Shown: positions 16,435 through 25,254, counted from the stretch's first letter. The stretch is DNA of 64,000 nucleotides from Janthinobacterium sp. 344 (GCF_900112025.1 NZ_FOKL01000001.1:1107084-1171083), one strand, 5' to 3'. The notes: generated by a model not told the origin, from the letters alone. Numbers and translations are program-made.

Positions 16435-17121
16435 TCATTTGTCGCCGCTCAAACCCATCCGCCACAAAACTTGCGCCTGTTCAAATGGCGAAGCCGGCTC
16501 ATCAAATGCACCCTCCTTCTCTGCCAGCGCCAGCCATGCCTGCGTGGCGTGCGAACCGCCCTCCCCCTCGCCGCTGGCGCGTACCTTGCGCATCCACGCC
16601 AGCACCGCGCGGTACTGTTGCGGATGGCGGCCGTGCATCCACGCCAGCGCCACGAGGTCCGCATAGCCCTCTTCGCGGCGCGTCTCGCGCAACTCCTGCG
16701 CCTGCTGTTGCAGCTGGCCACGCGGCGCATGGGGCCGTTCGACAAAGCCGCGCGGCAAGGCATGCCAGTCGCCCTGCGCATAGCGCTGGCAATGGCCGAT
16801 TTCATGCGCCGTCATCGCTTCGATCATCGCCCCTTGCCGCGCGGCCGGCATGCCCTGCATGACGCTCTCCGCCTGCGCATTGCCGCGCAAAGACAGCACC
16901 AGCTTGCAGCGCCCGCTCTCAAAGCCCAGGGCCAGCGGCACGGCGCCGGGCGCATCCTGCGGCTGCACGATGATATCGATGGGCAAGCCCTGTCCGCGCG
17001 CAAAATCGATGACCGGCTTGCCGGCCTGCAGCCAGCGGCTTTCCAGTTCGGTGAGGCTGGCGCCAGCCACGGCAGGCAAAGGAGACATGAGCAAGCTCAT
17101 CAGCAAGAGCGGTTTCAACAT
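16435..17121 (-). CDS. Exported metalloprotease-like protein with HEIGH motif
   Basis: A 228-residue product from MLKPLLLMSLLMS, with a signal peptide ending AVA-GA. A zinc-type HExxH motif occurs in MTAHEIGHCQRYA. An acidic helix further on (RREEGYADLVALAW) could give the third, glutamate, ligand, as in gluzincin-like proteins. Three cysteines are present in the precursor, at most two in the mature protein. I do not recognise a named family. A role in envelope proteolysis is inferred from the motif alone. The 40 residues upstream in the same frame are Phe-rich, lie next to a terminator and are not part of the gene. Confidence 0.68.
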   Translation of the reverse strand: MLKPLLLMSLLMSPLPAVAGASLTELESRWLQAGKPVIDFARGQGLPIDIIVQPQDAPGAVPLALGFESGRCKLVLSLRGNAQAESVMQGMPAARQGAMIEAMTAHEIGHCQRYAQGDWHALPRGFVERPHAPRGQLQQQAQELRETRREEGYADLVALAWMHGRHPQQYRAVLAWMRKVRASGEGEGGSHATQAWLALAEKEGAFDEPASPFEQAQVLWRMGLSGDK

Positions 17122-17217
17122 GGAATCGAGGGGAAGAAAGGTGGACGCTACCACTGCAGAGTAAGCGGTCAAAATATTTCCACAAGGAAAAACTGGCAAC
17201 TTTTCAGAAAAAAAACG

Positions 17218-17249
17218 AAAAAAAAAACCGGTGCACGGCACCGGCTTTT
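17218..17249 (-). terminator. Terminator of the M49-type peptidase gene
   Basis: Stem CCGGTGC / GCACCGG with a 3-nt loop, an A-run on the left and T5 on the right. On the minus strand it follows the peptidase stop by 45 bp and ends in a long T-run. Confidence 0.85.
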
Positions 17250-17293
17250 TACAACGACAACAGTTACCCCCTGTACTGTTGACGAGCTACGCT

Positions 17294-19024
17294 TTATTGT
17301 TTGACCGTCGCGGCCTGGTCCAGTGCGCGCGCCGTGACGAAATCCGGACGGATATCATTGGGCACGGCCTTCATCTTGTCGAGCGCCACCTGCACTTCAG
17401 GACGGATGACCACGTACTTGGTCATCAGCGCTTTCGCGCGCGCATAGTCGCCCGTCGCCTCGATGGTCAAAAATTCACGGTCCAGGTCGATCACGGCCTG
17501 CTTGATCTTGCTGAAATCGACGCCGAACCTGCCATCGCCCAGCGAGACAAAACCGCCCTTGTCGAGGATGTAGTTCATCTGGATGGCCATGCCGCGCGCA
17601 TGCGAATCGGTCAGGCCGAAATGCAGGGTGCGGAAACCCGAGGCGAGGAAGGTGTTGTACAGCTTGCGCTCGGCCGCGTCGCCCTGGCCCAGGGTATCGT
17701 TGAGTTGCCCCTTGTCCATCATGTAGCGCAGCGCGAACAGGCCGGTGATATCGGCCTTGGCTTCCTCGATGGTGGAATAGGCTTCCTTCAAGTCCTGGCG
17801 CGGCGTGGAGGCCTTGCCGTCGACGGTGGTCGCATGCGGGCCCAGGCCGTGCATGATTTCATGCGCCAGGATATGCGTGAAGAAGGAATTGAAATCCACG
17901 TCCTGCTGCGCTTCGGGCGTCAGCACCAGTTTCGAGATCGGCGTCAGGGTGGCCTTGAACTTGGCTTCCTGCACGTTTTTCAGCATCACGCGCTTGGAAC
18001 CGCGCGCGCTGATGATGCGCTCGTCGTTCGGCAAGTTGTAGGCGGCCGTCTGCACGGCCATGTTGCCGTCGCCGGCGCCATACACCTGGTTGACCACCAC
18101 CATCGGCGCCAGCGCGCCCACTTTCGGGTTGCGGTACTGGGCGTCAAGCGGCAGGTTGTCTTCCAGTTCCTGCATGTGCTTGGCGAAGAAGTTCAGCTTT
18201 TGCGTCTCGGCCTGGTCGCGGATGTTCACGTAGGCTTCGAACGCCGCCTTGTAGCCGAACAGCTCGTCGTTATACGTTTCATACGGGCCGATGGTGATGT
18301 CGACAGGCGCATCGAGGTCCATCCAGGCGAAGTCGGATGGCAGATAGTCGTTGTCGAGGAAAGCCTTGGCGCGCAAGCTGAGGAACTTCTTCAGCGACGC
18401 GTTGTCGGTGGCGGCCGCCGCTTCGTCGAGCAGCTTGGCCAATTGCTTGAGCTCCACCGGGTATTCGTCCGAATACTTGACGGTGTGATACTTGCCGTCC
18501 TTGCCCGCGCGGATGGTGGTAAAAAACCACTGCGCCTGCTGCTTGTCGTCCGCCGGCAAGCCGTTCATCCATGTTTCCAGGCTGGCCTTGGTGGCGCCCT
18601 GCGGATAGAAATTGCCCGCTTCCGGCTTGTGCGCGGGAATGGCGATGCCCGCATAGCTGGCCGGCATGAACGAGGCGTGCGCGTCGAGCACCGACCATGG
18701 CCCCTTGTTGATCCAGAAATAGTTCAGGCGGGCCTGGCCCAGCTTTGATTTGTCCTTCTTCAAGGCGGCCCACAGGGCTTCGTTGCCGGACCAGCGCTGG
18801 CGCAGTTGCAGCACGTCGACCAGCTTGGCCGCCTCGACCAACTTGGCGATGGCCTGGCGGTCGCCCGCGGACAGGTGCGCCGTATCGGCCGTCAGCGCGA
18901 CGGGCGCATAGCGGGCGCTCATGGTGGTCAGTTGGGCGGCGGTGGCCGGGGTGGCGGCCTGTGGCGCGGCGCAGGCGCTGCCGACGGCGGCGGCCATCAG
19001 CAGGGGAATCAGGAGTTTTTTCAT
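17294..19024 (-). CDS. Exported M49-like zinc peptidase (dipeptidyl-peptidase III related)
   Basis: A 576-residue protein with a signal peptide ending ACA-AP. Zinc ligands are H388 and H392 in AHEIMHGLGPH, with catalytic E389. The second M49-type motif EEAKAD (420-425) supplies the remaining Glu ligand. Conserved stretches such as NYFWINKGPW and DAHASFMP fit the bacterial M49-like group. Classical DPP III uses HExxGH (six residues), whereas this one has canonical HExxH, a variant known from some bacterial M49 enzymes. It should release dipeptides from short peptides in the periplasm. It is transcribed alone, with a GGGGTCAGACCC palindrome just upstream and a hairpin terminator downstream. Confidence 0.8.
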   Translation of the reverse strand: MKKLLIPLLMAAAVGSACAAPQAATPATAAQLTTMSARYAPVALTADTAHLSAGDRQAIAKLVEAAKLVDVLQLRQRWSGNEALWAALKKDKSKLGQARLNYFWINKGPWSVLDAHASFMPASYAGIAIPAHKPEAGNFYPQGATKASLETWMNGLPADDKQQAQWFFTTIRAGKDGKYHTVKYSDEYPVELKQLAKLLDEAAAATDNASLKKFLSLRAKAFLDNDYLPSDFAWMDLDAPVDITIGPYETYNDELFGYKAAFEAYVNIRDQAETQKLNFFAKHMQELEDNLPLDAQYRNPKVGALAPMVVVNQVYGAGDGNMAVQTAAYNLPNDERIISARGSKRVMLKNVQEAKFKATLTPISKLVLTPEAQQDVDFNSFFTHILAHEIMHGLGPHATTVDGKASTPRQDLKEAYSTIEEAKADITGLFALRYMMDKGQLNDTLGQGDAAERKLYNTFLASGFRTLHFGLTDSHARGMAIQMNYILDKGGFVSLGDGRFGVDFSKIKQAVIDLDREFLTIEATGDYARAKALMTKYVVIRPEVQVALDKMKAVPNDIRPDFVTARALDQAATVKQ

Positions 19025-19043
19025 GGGGACCTTTGGATAGTGC

Positions 19044-19072
19044 TGGGGTCAGACCCGGCGGGTCTGACCCCA
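19044..19072. repeat. Palindromic repeat GGGGTCAGACCC/GGGTCTGACCCC, copy P1
   Basis: A perfect 12-bp inverted repeat (13 bp with the flanking T/A) around a GGC loop. It lies between the SDR gene and the M49 peptidase start. Two further copies occur at 38507 and 38575. It lacks a T-run. Confidence 0.9.
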
Positions 19073-19141
19073 AATTGAGGCAGCGTCTGTTCAAACAGCC
19101 TCAGATTGTAATCCACCAAGGCCCCCGCCTGCAGCGCTGGC

Positions 19142-19741
19142 TTACCAGACCTTGTACACCTGCCCCGTCTGCGCCCCTTCCACGCTGCGGCTGTAGGCCA
19201 GGGCCACCCTGCTGGCGGCGGCCGGCTCGAAGCCGTAGAAGAAGGGGCCATACGCTGCCAGCGATTCCTCCAGCACGGTGGGGCTGACCACGTTGATGCG
19301 CACGCCGCGCGCCAGTTCGACGGCGGCGCCGCGCACGAAGCCTTCCACGGCCGCGTTCGTCATGCTGGCGGCCGCGCCGAAGCGGATCGGCTGCTCGGCC
19401 ACGATGCCGCTGGTGAGCGTGATCGAACCGCCGTCGTTCAGGTATTCCTGCGCCACCAGGGCCACGTTGACCTGGCCCATCAGCTTGCTGTCCAGGCCGA
19501 CCTGGAATTGCTCGGGGGTGAATTCGGCCAGCGGGCCGAAATGCAGCTTGCCAGCCGTGACGACGACGGCGTCGACCTTGCCGATGCGCTGGAACAGGGC
19601 GCGCACTTGCCCGATGTCGCCCATGTCGGCCTGGTGCGCGCCCGTGCGGCTGCCCACTTCGATGATGTCATGGCGCTGCGCCAATTGTGCCGAGACGGCC
19701 TTGCCGATGGTGCCGCTGGCGCCGATGATGACGATTTTCAT
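19142..19741 (-). CDS. Short-chain dehydrogenase/reductase, short atypical form
   Basis: A 199-residue Rossmann-fold protein starting at MKIVIIGASGTIGKAV (19741). The nucleotide-binding GASGTIG is at 7-13 and the catalytic-type serine lies in SITLTSGI. The usual YxxxK is absent: the equivalent stretch reads FGAAASMTNAAVEGFVRGAA. This matches a recognised group of short SDR proteins that lack the Tyr-Lys pair and may not be classical reductases. It is divergent from the LysR gene at 19854, with 112 bp between the starts, so that regulator probably controls it. The frame continues upstream of 19741, but only as the antisense of the LysR gene. Confidence 0.82.
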   Translation of the reverse strand: MKIVIIGASGTIGKAVSAQLAQRHDIIEVGSRTGAHQADMGDIGQVRALFQRIGKVDAVVVTAGKLHFGPLAEFTPEQFQVGLDSKLMGQVNVALVAQEYLNDGGSITLTSGIVAEQPIRFGAAASMTNAAVEGFVRGAAVELARGVRINVVSPTVLEESLAAYGPFFYGFEPAAASRVALAYSRSVEGAQTGQVYKVW

Positions 19742-19853
19742 GCTGTTTTCCTGTCGGTGGTTGAACGATGAAGCCAGTATGCGCCGCTTCCAAAAAGGAA
19801 TAAATACGCTAGAATTTACAAGATTACCAACCCACAGTTTGCAATAGGACAGC

Positions 19854-20771
19854 ATGGACAAGCTGCGCAGCATGGAAATCTTTGTCGCCGTCGTCGACCA
19901 GGGCAGCTTCACGGCCGCCGCCGAGACCTTCCGCATCTCGCCCGTGATGGTGGGCAAGCACATCCGGCAGCTGGAAGAGCGGCTCGGCACGCGCCTGCTG
20001 GCGCGCACCACGCGGCGGCAGCACCTGACGGAAATCGGCCGGCAGTATGTGGAACAGTGCCGCCAGATCCTGGCGCAGATCGCGGCGGCCGAAACGGGCG
20101 CGGAAGCCATGCGCGCCACGCCGCGCGGCAAGCTCAAAATCACGGCGCCCGTCTCGTTCGGCAGCGAACGCATCGCGCCGCTGATGGCCGACTACCTGGC
20201 GGCCTACCCGGACGTGAGCCTGGAGCTGAATCTGAATGACAGGATGGTCGATCTGGTGGAGGAAGGATTCGATGCGGCCATCCGCATCGGCGCGCTCGAG
20301 GATTCCGGCATGGTGGCGCGGCCCTTGCGGCCCTACGCGATGGTGATCTGCGCGTCGCCCGCCTACCTGGCAAGGCACGGCACGCCGCGCACGCCGGACG
20401 ACCTGGCGCGCCACGAGTGCGTGGATTTCATGCAGTGGGCGCGCCACATGCGCTGGCGCCTGAGCGGCAAGGAAGCGCGCCATGATGGCGTCACGGCCGA
20501 GAGCCGCTTCCGTTCGAACAATGGCCAGGCGCTGCGCATGGCGGCCCTGCACGGCTTCGGCATCGTCATGCAGGCGGAGATTTTACTGGCCGACGATATC
20601 GCGGCGGGACGGCTGGTGCCGCTGCTGGCCGATTACGTGCCGGCGCCGCGCCTGATGCACCTGCTGTATCCGCGCGACCGCCAGCCCACGCCGAAGCTGA
20701 CGACCTTCATCGATTTTCTGCTGGAACGCTACGGGCCGGCGGCGACACCGCCACCGGCCACGCTCACGTAA
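19854..20771 (+). CDS. LysR-family transcriptional regulator
   Basis: A 305-residue regulator. The winged HTH is at 1-60 (MEIFVAVVDQGSFTAAAETF, then ISPVMVGKHIRQLEERLGTRLL), followed by a linker helix. The effector-binding domain runs from about 90 to 295 (GKLKITAPVSFGSERIAPLM, DAAIRIGALEDSGM, GFGIVMQAEILL). The pattern belongs to the CrgA/DmlR-like subgroup. It is transcribed divergently from the SDR gene, the usual LysR-target layout, and probably also represses itself. The inducer is unknown. Confidence 0.88.
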   Translation: MDKLRSMEIFVAVVDQGSFTAAAETFRISPVMVGKHIRQLEERLGTRLLARTTRRQHLTEIGRQYVEQCRQILAQIAAAETGAEAMRATPRGKLKITAPVSFGSERIAPLMADYLAAYPDVSLELNLNDRMVDLVEEGFDAAIRIGALEDSGMVARPLRPYAMVICASPAYLARHGTPRTPDDLARHECVDFMQWARHMRWRLSGKEARHDGVTAESRFRSNNGQALRMAALHGFGIVMQAEILLADDIAAGRLVPLLADYVPAPRLMHLLYPRDRQPTPKLTTFIDFLLERYGPAATPPPATLT

Positions 20772-20815
20772 CTAGTTGGATAGCCTTGTCATTTTTTGCT
20801 CATGGTTGACCTTGC

Positions 20816-20935
20816 GACACCGGAAAAAACCGTAGCGAGCGGCAGTGATTTGTGGCCGAGAAGCGCAACCGTACTTTAGTACGGTGAGCATCGCCGGCCG
20901 CAAAGCGCGACGCGCAGTAGGTTTTATCTGGTGTC
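20816..20935 (+). repeat. Palindromic intergenic element, family R1, copy b
   Basis: A 120-bp element with complementary ends (GACACCGGAAAAAACC and GGTTTTATCTGGTGTC). An internal hairpin is formed by CCGTACT / AGTACGG. It shares its core with the copies at 4286, 39999 and 47310. It ends 2 bp from the stop codon of the outer-membrane lipoprotein gene. Confidence 0.85.
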
Positions 20936-20937
20936 CT

Positions 20938-22362
20938 TCAATGCTGCCAGCCGGCGCCCAGAGAACGGGCCACGGCCACCGTCGCCAGCAGGCGCTGGGT
21001 CTTGATCTGCGCGGCGGCGCGGTCCGCCGCCAGCGAACTGCGCTGCGCATCGGTGACGTCCAGGTAGGTCGAAATGCCGCGCTCGTAGCGCGTGCGCGCC
21101 ACCAGGTAGGCGCGCGCGGCCGCTGCCTGCGACAGGGCTTGCGCATCGCCCTGCAACTGGCGCTGCTCCACGTCGGACAGCGCATCTTCCACTTCGCGCA
21201 AGGCCGTCAACAGCTTGGTTTCATGGTTCGCCACGGCTTCCGCATAGCGCGCCTTGCTCAAATCCAGGTTGGCCTGGTTGCGGCCGCCGTCGAAGATGGG
21301 CAGGGACAGGGCCAGCGGACCAAAGCTGAACTGGCGCGAGCCGCCCTGCGCCAGGTCGCGCAGCTTTTCCGAGGCGTAGCCGAAATTGCCCGTCAATTGC
21401 AGCGACGGGTAAAACGCGCCTTCGGCCACGCCCACCTGCGCATTCGCCGCGCGCAGGTTCGCCACGCTGGAGACCAGGTCCGGGCGGTGCGCCAGTAGGC
21501 TGGCCGGCAAGCCGACAGGGATACTTGGCGGCAGCGGCAGGCTGGAAGGCTCGGCGGCCACCGGCAATTGCAGCGCCGACGGCGGCTTGCCCGTCAGCGT
21601 GGCCAGGCTGTTTTCCAGCTGGTTGCGCTGGCGCTTGACCTCGTGCAGGTCGGCCTGCGCGTTCGACAATTCCACTTTCGCGCGCGCCAGGTCCAGCTCA
21701 TTCGTCAGGCCCGCATTGAAGCGCGCCTCGACCAGGTCGGCCGATTCGCGGCGCGTTTCCAGGGCGCCATTCAAAATGGCCATTTCCGCGTCGAGCCCGC
21801 GCAGCTGCCAGTAATTGCTGGCCACTTGCGCCGACAGCATCAGCAGCACGCCATCGCGGTCCGCCTGCGCGGCCAGCGCCTGCGCGTCCGCCGCTTCGAC
21901 CAGGCGTTTCACGCGGCCCAGCAGGTCGACTTCATACGACAGCGAGCCGCCCACGGAGAAGTTGTTGCCGCTGATCGAGCGGTTGCCCAGGGCCAGGCCC
22001 TGCGAAGTGTTGGCCGAGGTGCGCGAGTTCGAGATGCCCGTGCTGACGTTCACGCTCGGGCCCTGGTTGGCGCGCGCCGTGCCGCTTTGCGCCAGCGCCT
22101 GCAGCAGGCGCTCGCCCGCCGCTTTTACGCCGGGATTGTCCTGCAGCGCGCTCTGTTCGAGGCGGTTCAGGGTGGCGTCGCCGTAGATGCTCCACCACTC
22201 TTTGGGCAGCTGCGCGGCGTCCGCCGCGGCCGCGCCGTGGCGGAAGGTGTCGGTGCCGGCCACATTGGCCGGGGCCGTGAAATCCTGGCCCACGGTGCCG
22301 CAGGCGGACAGCGCCACGGCAAGGGAGGCGGCCAGCGCGATTTTCGTCAATACTGTTTGCAT
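20938..22362 (-). CDS. RND/EmrAB-type efflux outer-membrane lipoprotein, NodT family
   Basis: A 474-residue TolC-like outer-membrane channel. The start MQTVLTKIALAASL (22362) gives a lipoprotein signal with lipobox LSAC (Cys at about 20). It contains the duplicated OEP repeats with long coiled-coil helices (ALQDNPGVKAAGERLLQALA, VEARFNAGLTNELDLARAK, HETKLLTALREVEDALSDVE) and the typical ending RYERGISTYLDVTDAQR. It is the third gene of the emrA-emrB-nodT operon, 50 bp after emrB, and would complete the tripartite pump across the envelope. An R1 palindromic element sits directly after its stop. Confidence 0.9.
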   Translation of the reverse strand: MQTVLTKIALAASLAVALSACGTVGQDFTAPANVAGTDTFRHGAAAADAAQLPKEWWSIYGDATLNRLEQSALQDNPGVKAAGERLLQALAQSGTARANQGPSVNVSTGISNSRTSANTSQGLALGNRSISGNNFSVGGSLSYEVDLLGRVKRLVEAADAQALAAQADRDGVLLMLSAQVASNYWQLRGLDAEMAILNGALETRRESADLVEARFNAGLTNELDLARAKVELSNAQADLHEVKRQRNQLENSLATLTGKPPSALQLPVAAEPSSLPLPPSIPVGLPASLLAHRPDLVSSVANLRAANAQVGVAEGAFYPSLQLTGNFGYASEKLRDLAQGGSRQFSFGPLALSLPIFDGGRNQANLDLSKARYAEAVANHETKLLTALREVEDALSDVEQRQLQGDAQALSQAAAARAYLVARTRYERGISTYLDVTDAQRSSLAADRAAAQIKTQRLLATVAVARSLGAGWQH

Positions 22363-22412
22363 GATGTGTACCTTCTTGTTCTTGAGGTGCTGCACGTGCG
22401 GACTGTGCGCGG

Positions 22413-24011
22413 TCAATGACCGCCGCCACCGCCACCGGGAGCTTTGAGTTTGTCGGCCAGCCACAGGGGCACGATACAGGCCAGCAGGATGGCGCCGATC
22501 AGGAAGAAGCCATCGTTGTAGGCCATCACATACGCTTCGCGGCGCACGATGCCGTCGATCGCCTGCAAGGCCTGGTTGCCTGCCGTGACGGCGTCATAGC
22601 CCTTGGCCATGAACGACGACGTCAGCTGGTCGATGCGCAGCTGCGTGGCGCTGGAATACGCGTTGATCGCCTCGCCCAGGCGCTGCGAGTGAAAATGCTC
22701 GCGGGTGCTCAGGGCCGTGGCCAGCAGGGCGATGCCGATCGAGCCGCCCAGGTTGCGCGTCATGTTGAACAGGCTCGAGGCGGACGGCATGTCCTTCGGC
22801 GCGATGCCCTTCATGGCGAAGTTCGACAGGGTCAGCATGACGAAGGGCTGGCCCAGCGCGCGCACCACCTGCGACCACAAGAGCTGGTCATAGCCGGTGG
22901 ACGCATCCATGTAGGCATTCATCATGCATGAACCGCCAAACAGCAGCAGGCCGAACGAGCACAGGATGCGGTTGTCTACCACGGACGACAGCTTGGCCAC
23001 GAAGGGCATGATGAACAGCTGCGGCAAGCCCACCCACATGATGACTTCACCGATCTGCATCGGCGAATAGCCGGCGATCTGGCCCAGGAACAGGGGCAGC
23101 AGGAAGGCCGAGCCGTACAGGCCCATGCCCGTCACGGCCGACAGCACGGTGGCGACCAAAAAGTTACGCTGGCCGTACAGGCCCAGGTTGACGAACGGTT
23201 CGGCGCGCGTGGCGCTGGTGACGACCCAGCCCAGGATGCCCACCAGGGCCAGCGCGGCGAAGGTGATGATGAAACCCGAGTCGAACCAGTCCTTCGAATT
23301 GCCCTCTTCCAGGAAAATGGTCAGGCAGCCCAGGCCCAGGGCCATGAAGAAGATGCCCAGCCAGTCGGCCTTCCAGAACATCTCCAGTTTCATCGGCTCC
23401 TTGTCCAGGCCATAGATCATGCCGGCGATCAGCAGCACGCCCGGCACCCAGTTGATGTAGAAGATCGACGGCCAGCCATACAGCTCGGACAGGTAGCCGC
23501 CCAGGGTCGGCCCCATGGCCGGCGCCAGGGTGGCCGTCAGGCCGAAGATGGCCATGCCGACGGCGCGCTTCGATGGCGGCAGCTTGAGCATCACCAGGGT
23601 GAACGCCATCGGGATCAGGGCGCCGCCCGTGAACCCCTGCAGCATGCGGAAGACGATCATGCTCTCCAGGTTCCAGGCCGTGCCGCACAGCGTGGAGAAC
23701 AGCAGGAAGAAGGAGGTGGTGCCGATCATGTAGGTGCGCAGACCGAACACGCGCGCCAGCAGCGCGGTGAGGGGAATGACGATAATTTCCGCCACCAGGT
23801 AGGCCGTGGAAATCCACGAACCCTCTTCCTGGGTGGCCGACAGCGAGCCAAGGATATCCTTGAGCGAGGAGTTGGTGATCTGGATGTCGAGCACCGCCAT
23901 GAAGGCGCCCAGCATGCCGGCGGCGACCGCCAGCCAGGTGCGTCCTGAGACTTTCTCGCTGATCACGGGAAACGCCGGCGTTGCCGCCGGTGTGGTGGAA
24001 GGGCTGCTCAT
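22413..24011 (-). CDS. emrB: DHA2-family MFS drug efflux permease, EmrB type
   Basis: A 532-residue, 14-TM drug:H+ antiporter. The N-terminal TM1 carries MLGAFMAVLDIQITNSSL (motif D1-like), with LARVFGLRTY in loop 2-3 and motif C in GLTATLAPAMGPTLGGYLSE. A long hydrophilic loop occurs near 440-490 (TREHFHSQRLGEAIN), as in EmrB proteins. It lies in the inner membrane and hands substrate to EmrA and the NodT channel. It starts 6 bp after the emrA stop. The substrate is unknown; hydrophobic toxins or fatty acids are usual. The C-terminus ends in a run of glycines. Confidence 0.9.
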   Translation of the reverse strand: MSSPSTTPAATPAFPVISEKVSGRTWLAVAAGMLGAFMAVLDIQITNSSLKDILGSLSATQEEGSWISTAYLVAEIIVIPLTALLARVFGLRTYMIGTTSFFLLFSTLCGTAWNLESMIVFRMLQGFTGGALIPMAFTLVMLKLPPSKRAVGMAIFGLTATLAPAMGPTLGGYLSELYGWPSIFYINWVPGVLLIAGMIYGLDKEPMKLEMFWKADWLGIFFMALGLGCLTIFLEEGNSKDWFDSGFIITFAALALVGILGWVVTSATRAEPFVNLGLYGQRNFLVATVLSAVTGMGLYGSAFLLPLFLGQIAGYSPMQIGEVIMWVGLPQLFIMPFVAKLSSVVDNRILCSFGLLLFGGSCMMNAYMDASTGYDQLLWSQVVRALGQPFVMLTLSNFAMKGIAPKDMPSASSLFNMTRNLGGSIGIALLATALSTREHFHSQRLGEAINAYSSATQLRIDQLTSSFMAKGYDAVTAGNQALQAIDGIVRREAYVMAYNDGFFLIGAILLACIVPLWLADKLKAPGGGGGGH

Positions 24012-24017
24012 GGAAAC

Positions 24018-25223
24018 TTAGCGGGCGGCGGTCTGCGCGGCTGGCACGGCGGCGTGGCGCGGGGCCTCGGCCTTGTCCTGGGCCGACACGGGCTGGTTCA
24101 CTTCCACTTCGGCGATCACCGACATGCCCGGCACCAGGCGGCCATTCATGGCCTTGATGTCTTCCGGCCGGAAGACGATTTTCACTGGCACGCGCTGGAC
24201 GATCTTGGTGAAGTTGCCGGTGGCGTTATCGGCTGGCAGCAGGGCGAATTGCGCGCCCGACGCGGGAGCGAAGCTGTCCACGGTACCCACCAGTTTCTTG
24301 CCCGGCATGGCGTCGATGGTCACGTGCACGCTCTGGCCGCGGTGCAGGTCGGCCAGTTGCGTTTCCTTGAAGTTGGCGGTGACCCAGACGTTGTCCTGCA
24401 CGATGGCCGTCAGTTGCTGGCCAGGCTGCACGCGCATGCCCGTTTCCACATTGCGCCTGCCGATGCGGCCGGCGACGGGGGCCAGGACGCGGTTGTACTG
24501 CAACTGCTGCTCCGCGTCCTTCAACTGCACGCGCAGCACGGCCACCTGGGCCTTGGCGACGTCGCGCGCAGCTTGCGCCGCGCCGATCTGCGCCTTGGCG
24601 GCCGAGGCGCTGTCGCGGCGGGCGGCCAGGTCGGCCACGGCGCTGGAGCGGGCCGCGTTGGCCGCATCGAGTTCCGCTTTCGAGACGGCTTTCATCTGGC
24701 TCGTGTACAGCTGGCCATAGCGCTCGGCATCCTGCTTCGCACGCAGCAGCTGCGCATCGGCCTGCGCCACCTGCGCCTGGGCCGCGCTCGCTTGCGCCTG
24801 CACTTGCGCGATCTGCGCGTCCGCCTGCAGCACTTGCTGCTCGGCGCTGGCGATTTGCGCGGCGATCTGTTCGGTCTTCACGCGCTGGTCGAAGGGATCG
24901 AGTTCGGCGATCACGTCGCCCTCTTTCACCACCTGGTTATCGTCGATGAAGACCTTGGTGACGACGCCGGAAATGCGCGCCGAGACAGGGTGCACGTGGC
25001 CGGAGACATAGGCGTTTTCCGTTTCCACGAAATAGTGGCTGCGGTACCACATGCGCGCGCCGGCGCCCAGGGCGACCAGGACGATCAGGCCGGCGATGAT
25101 TTTCACGCGGTTGTTCGGTGCGGCGGAGCTGGCAGGTGCGGCGGGCGTGGACGGTGCGGCGGGGGCCGCGGGTGGGACGGCGCTAAGCACTTTTTGTTCT
25201 GCTTGGCCAGGCTGGTTCGACAT
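24018..25223 (-). CDS. emrA: HlyD/EmrA-family membrane fusion protein
   Basis: A 401-residue periplasmic adaptor. The start MSNQPGQAEQ (25223) is chosen because promoter elements occupy the sequence upstream. A short Ala/Pro-rich cytosolic tail is followed by one TM helix (about 44-64, IIAGLIVLVALGAGARMWY). Next come a biotinyl-lipoyl-like half (VHPVSARISGVVTKVFIDDN), a long Ala/Gln-rich coiled-coil hairpin (about 105-245), the second lipoyl half (LAPVAGRIGRRNVETGMRVQ) and a beta-barrel. It is the first gene of the efflux operon, controlled from the promoter and operator at 25255-25324, facing the TetR regulator. Confidence 0.9.
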   Translation of the reverse strand: MSNQPGQAEQKVLSAVPPAAPAAPSTPAAPASSAAPNNRVKIIAGLIVLVALGAGARMWYRSHYFVETENAYVSGHVHPVSARISGVVTKVFIDDNQVVKEGDVIAELDPFDQRVKTEQIAAQIASAEQQVLQADAQIAQVQAQASAAQAQVAQADAQLLRAKQDAERYGQLYTSQMKAVSKAELDAANAARSSAVADLAARRDSASAAKAQIGAAQAARDVAKAQVAVLRVQLKDAEQQLQYNRVLAPVAGRIGRRNVETGMRVQPGQQLTAIVQDNVWVTANFKETQLADLHRGQSVHVTIDAMPGKKLVGTVDSFAPASGAQFALLPADNATGNFTKIVQRVPVKIVFRPEDIKAMNGRLVPGMSVIAEVEVNQPVSAQDKAEAPRHAAVPAAQTAAR

Positions 25224-25254
25224 ACTGCGCTCCGAAATGAAATGATATCTGTTC

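Noticed and set aside
19044..19072. Intrinsic terminator for the SDR gene
   Set aside because: The hairpin is strong but has no T-run, and the same palindrome recurs elsewhere. It is treated as a repeat.
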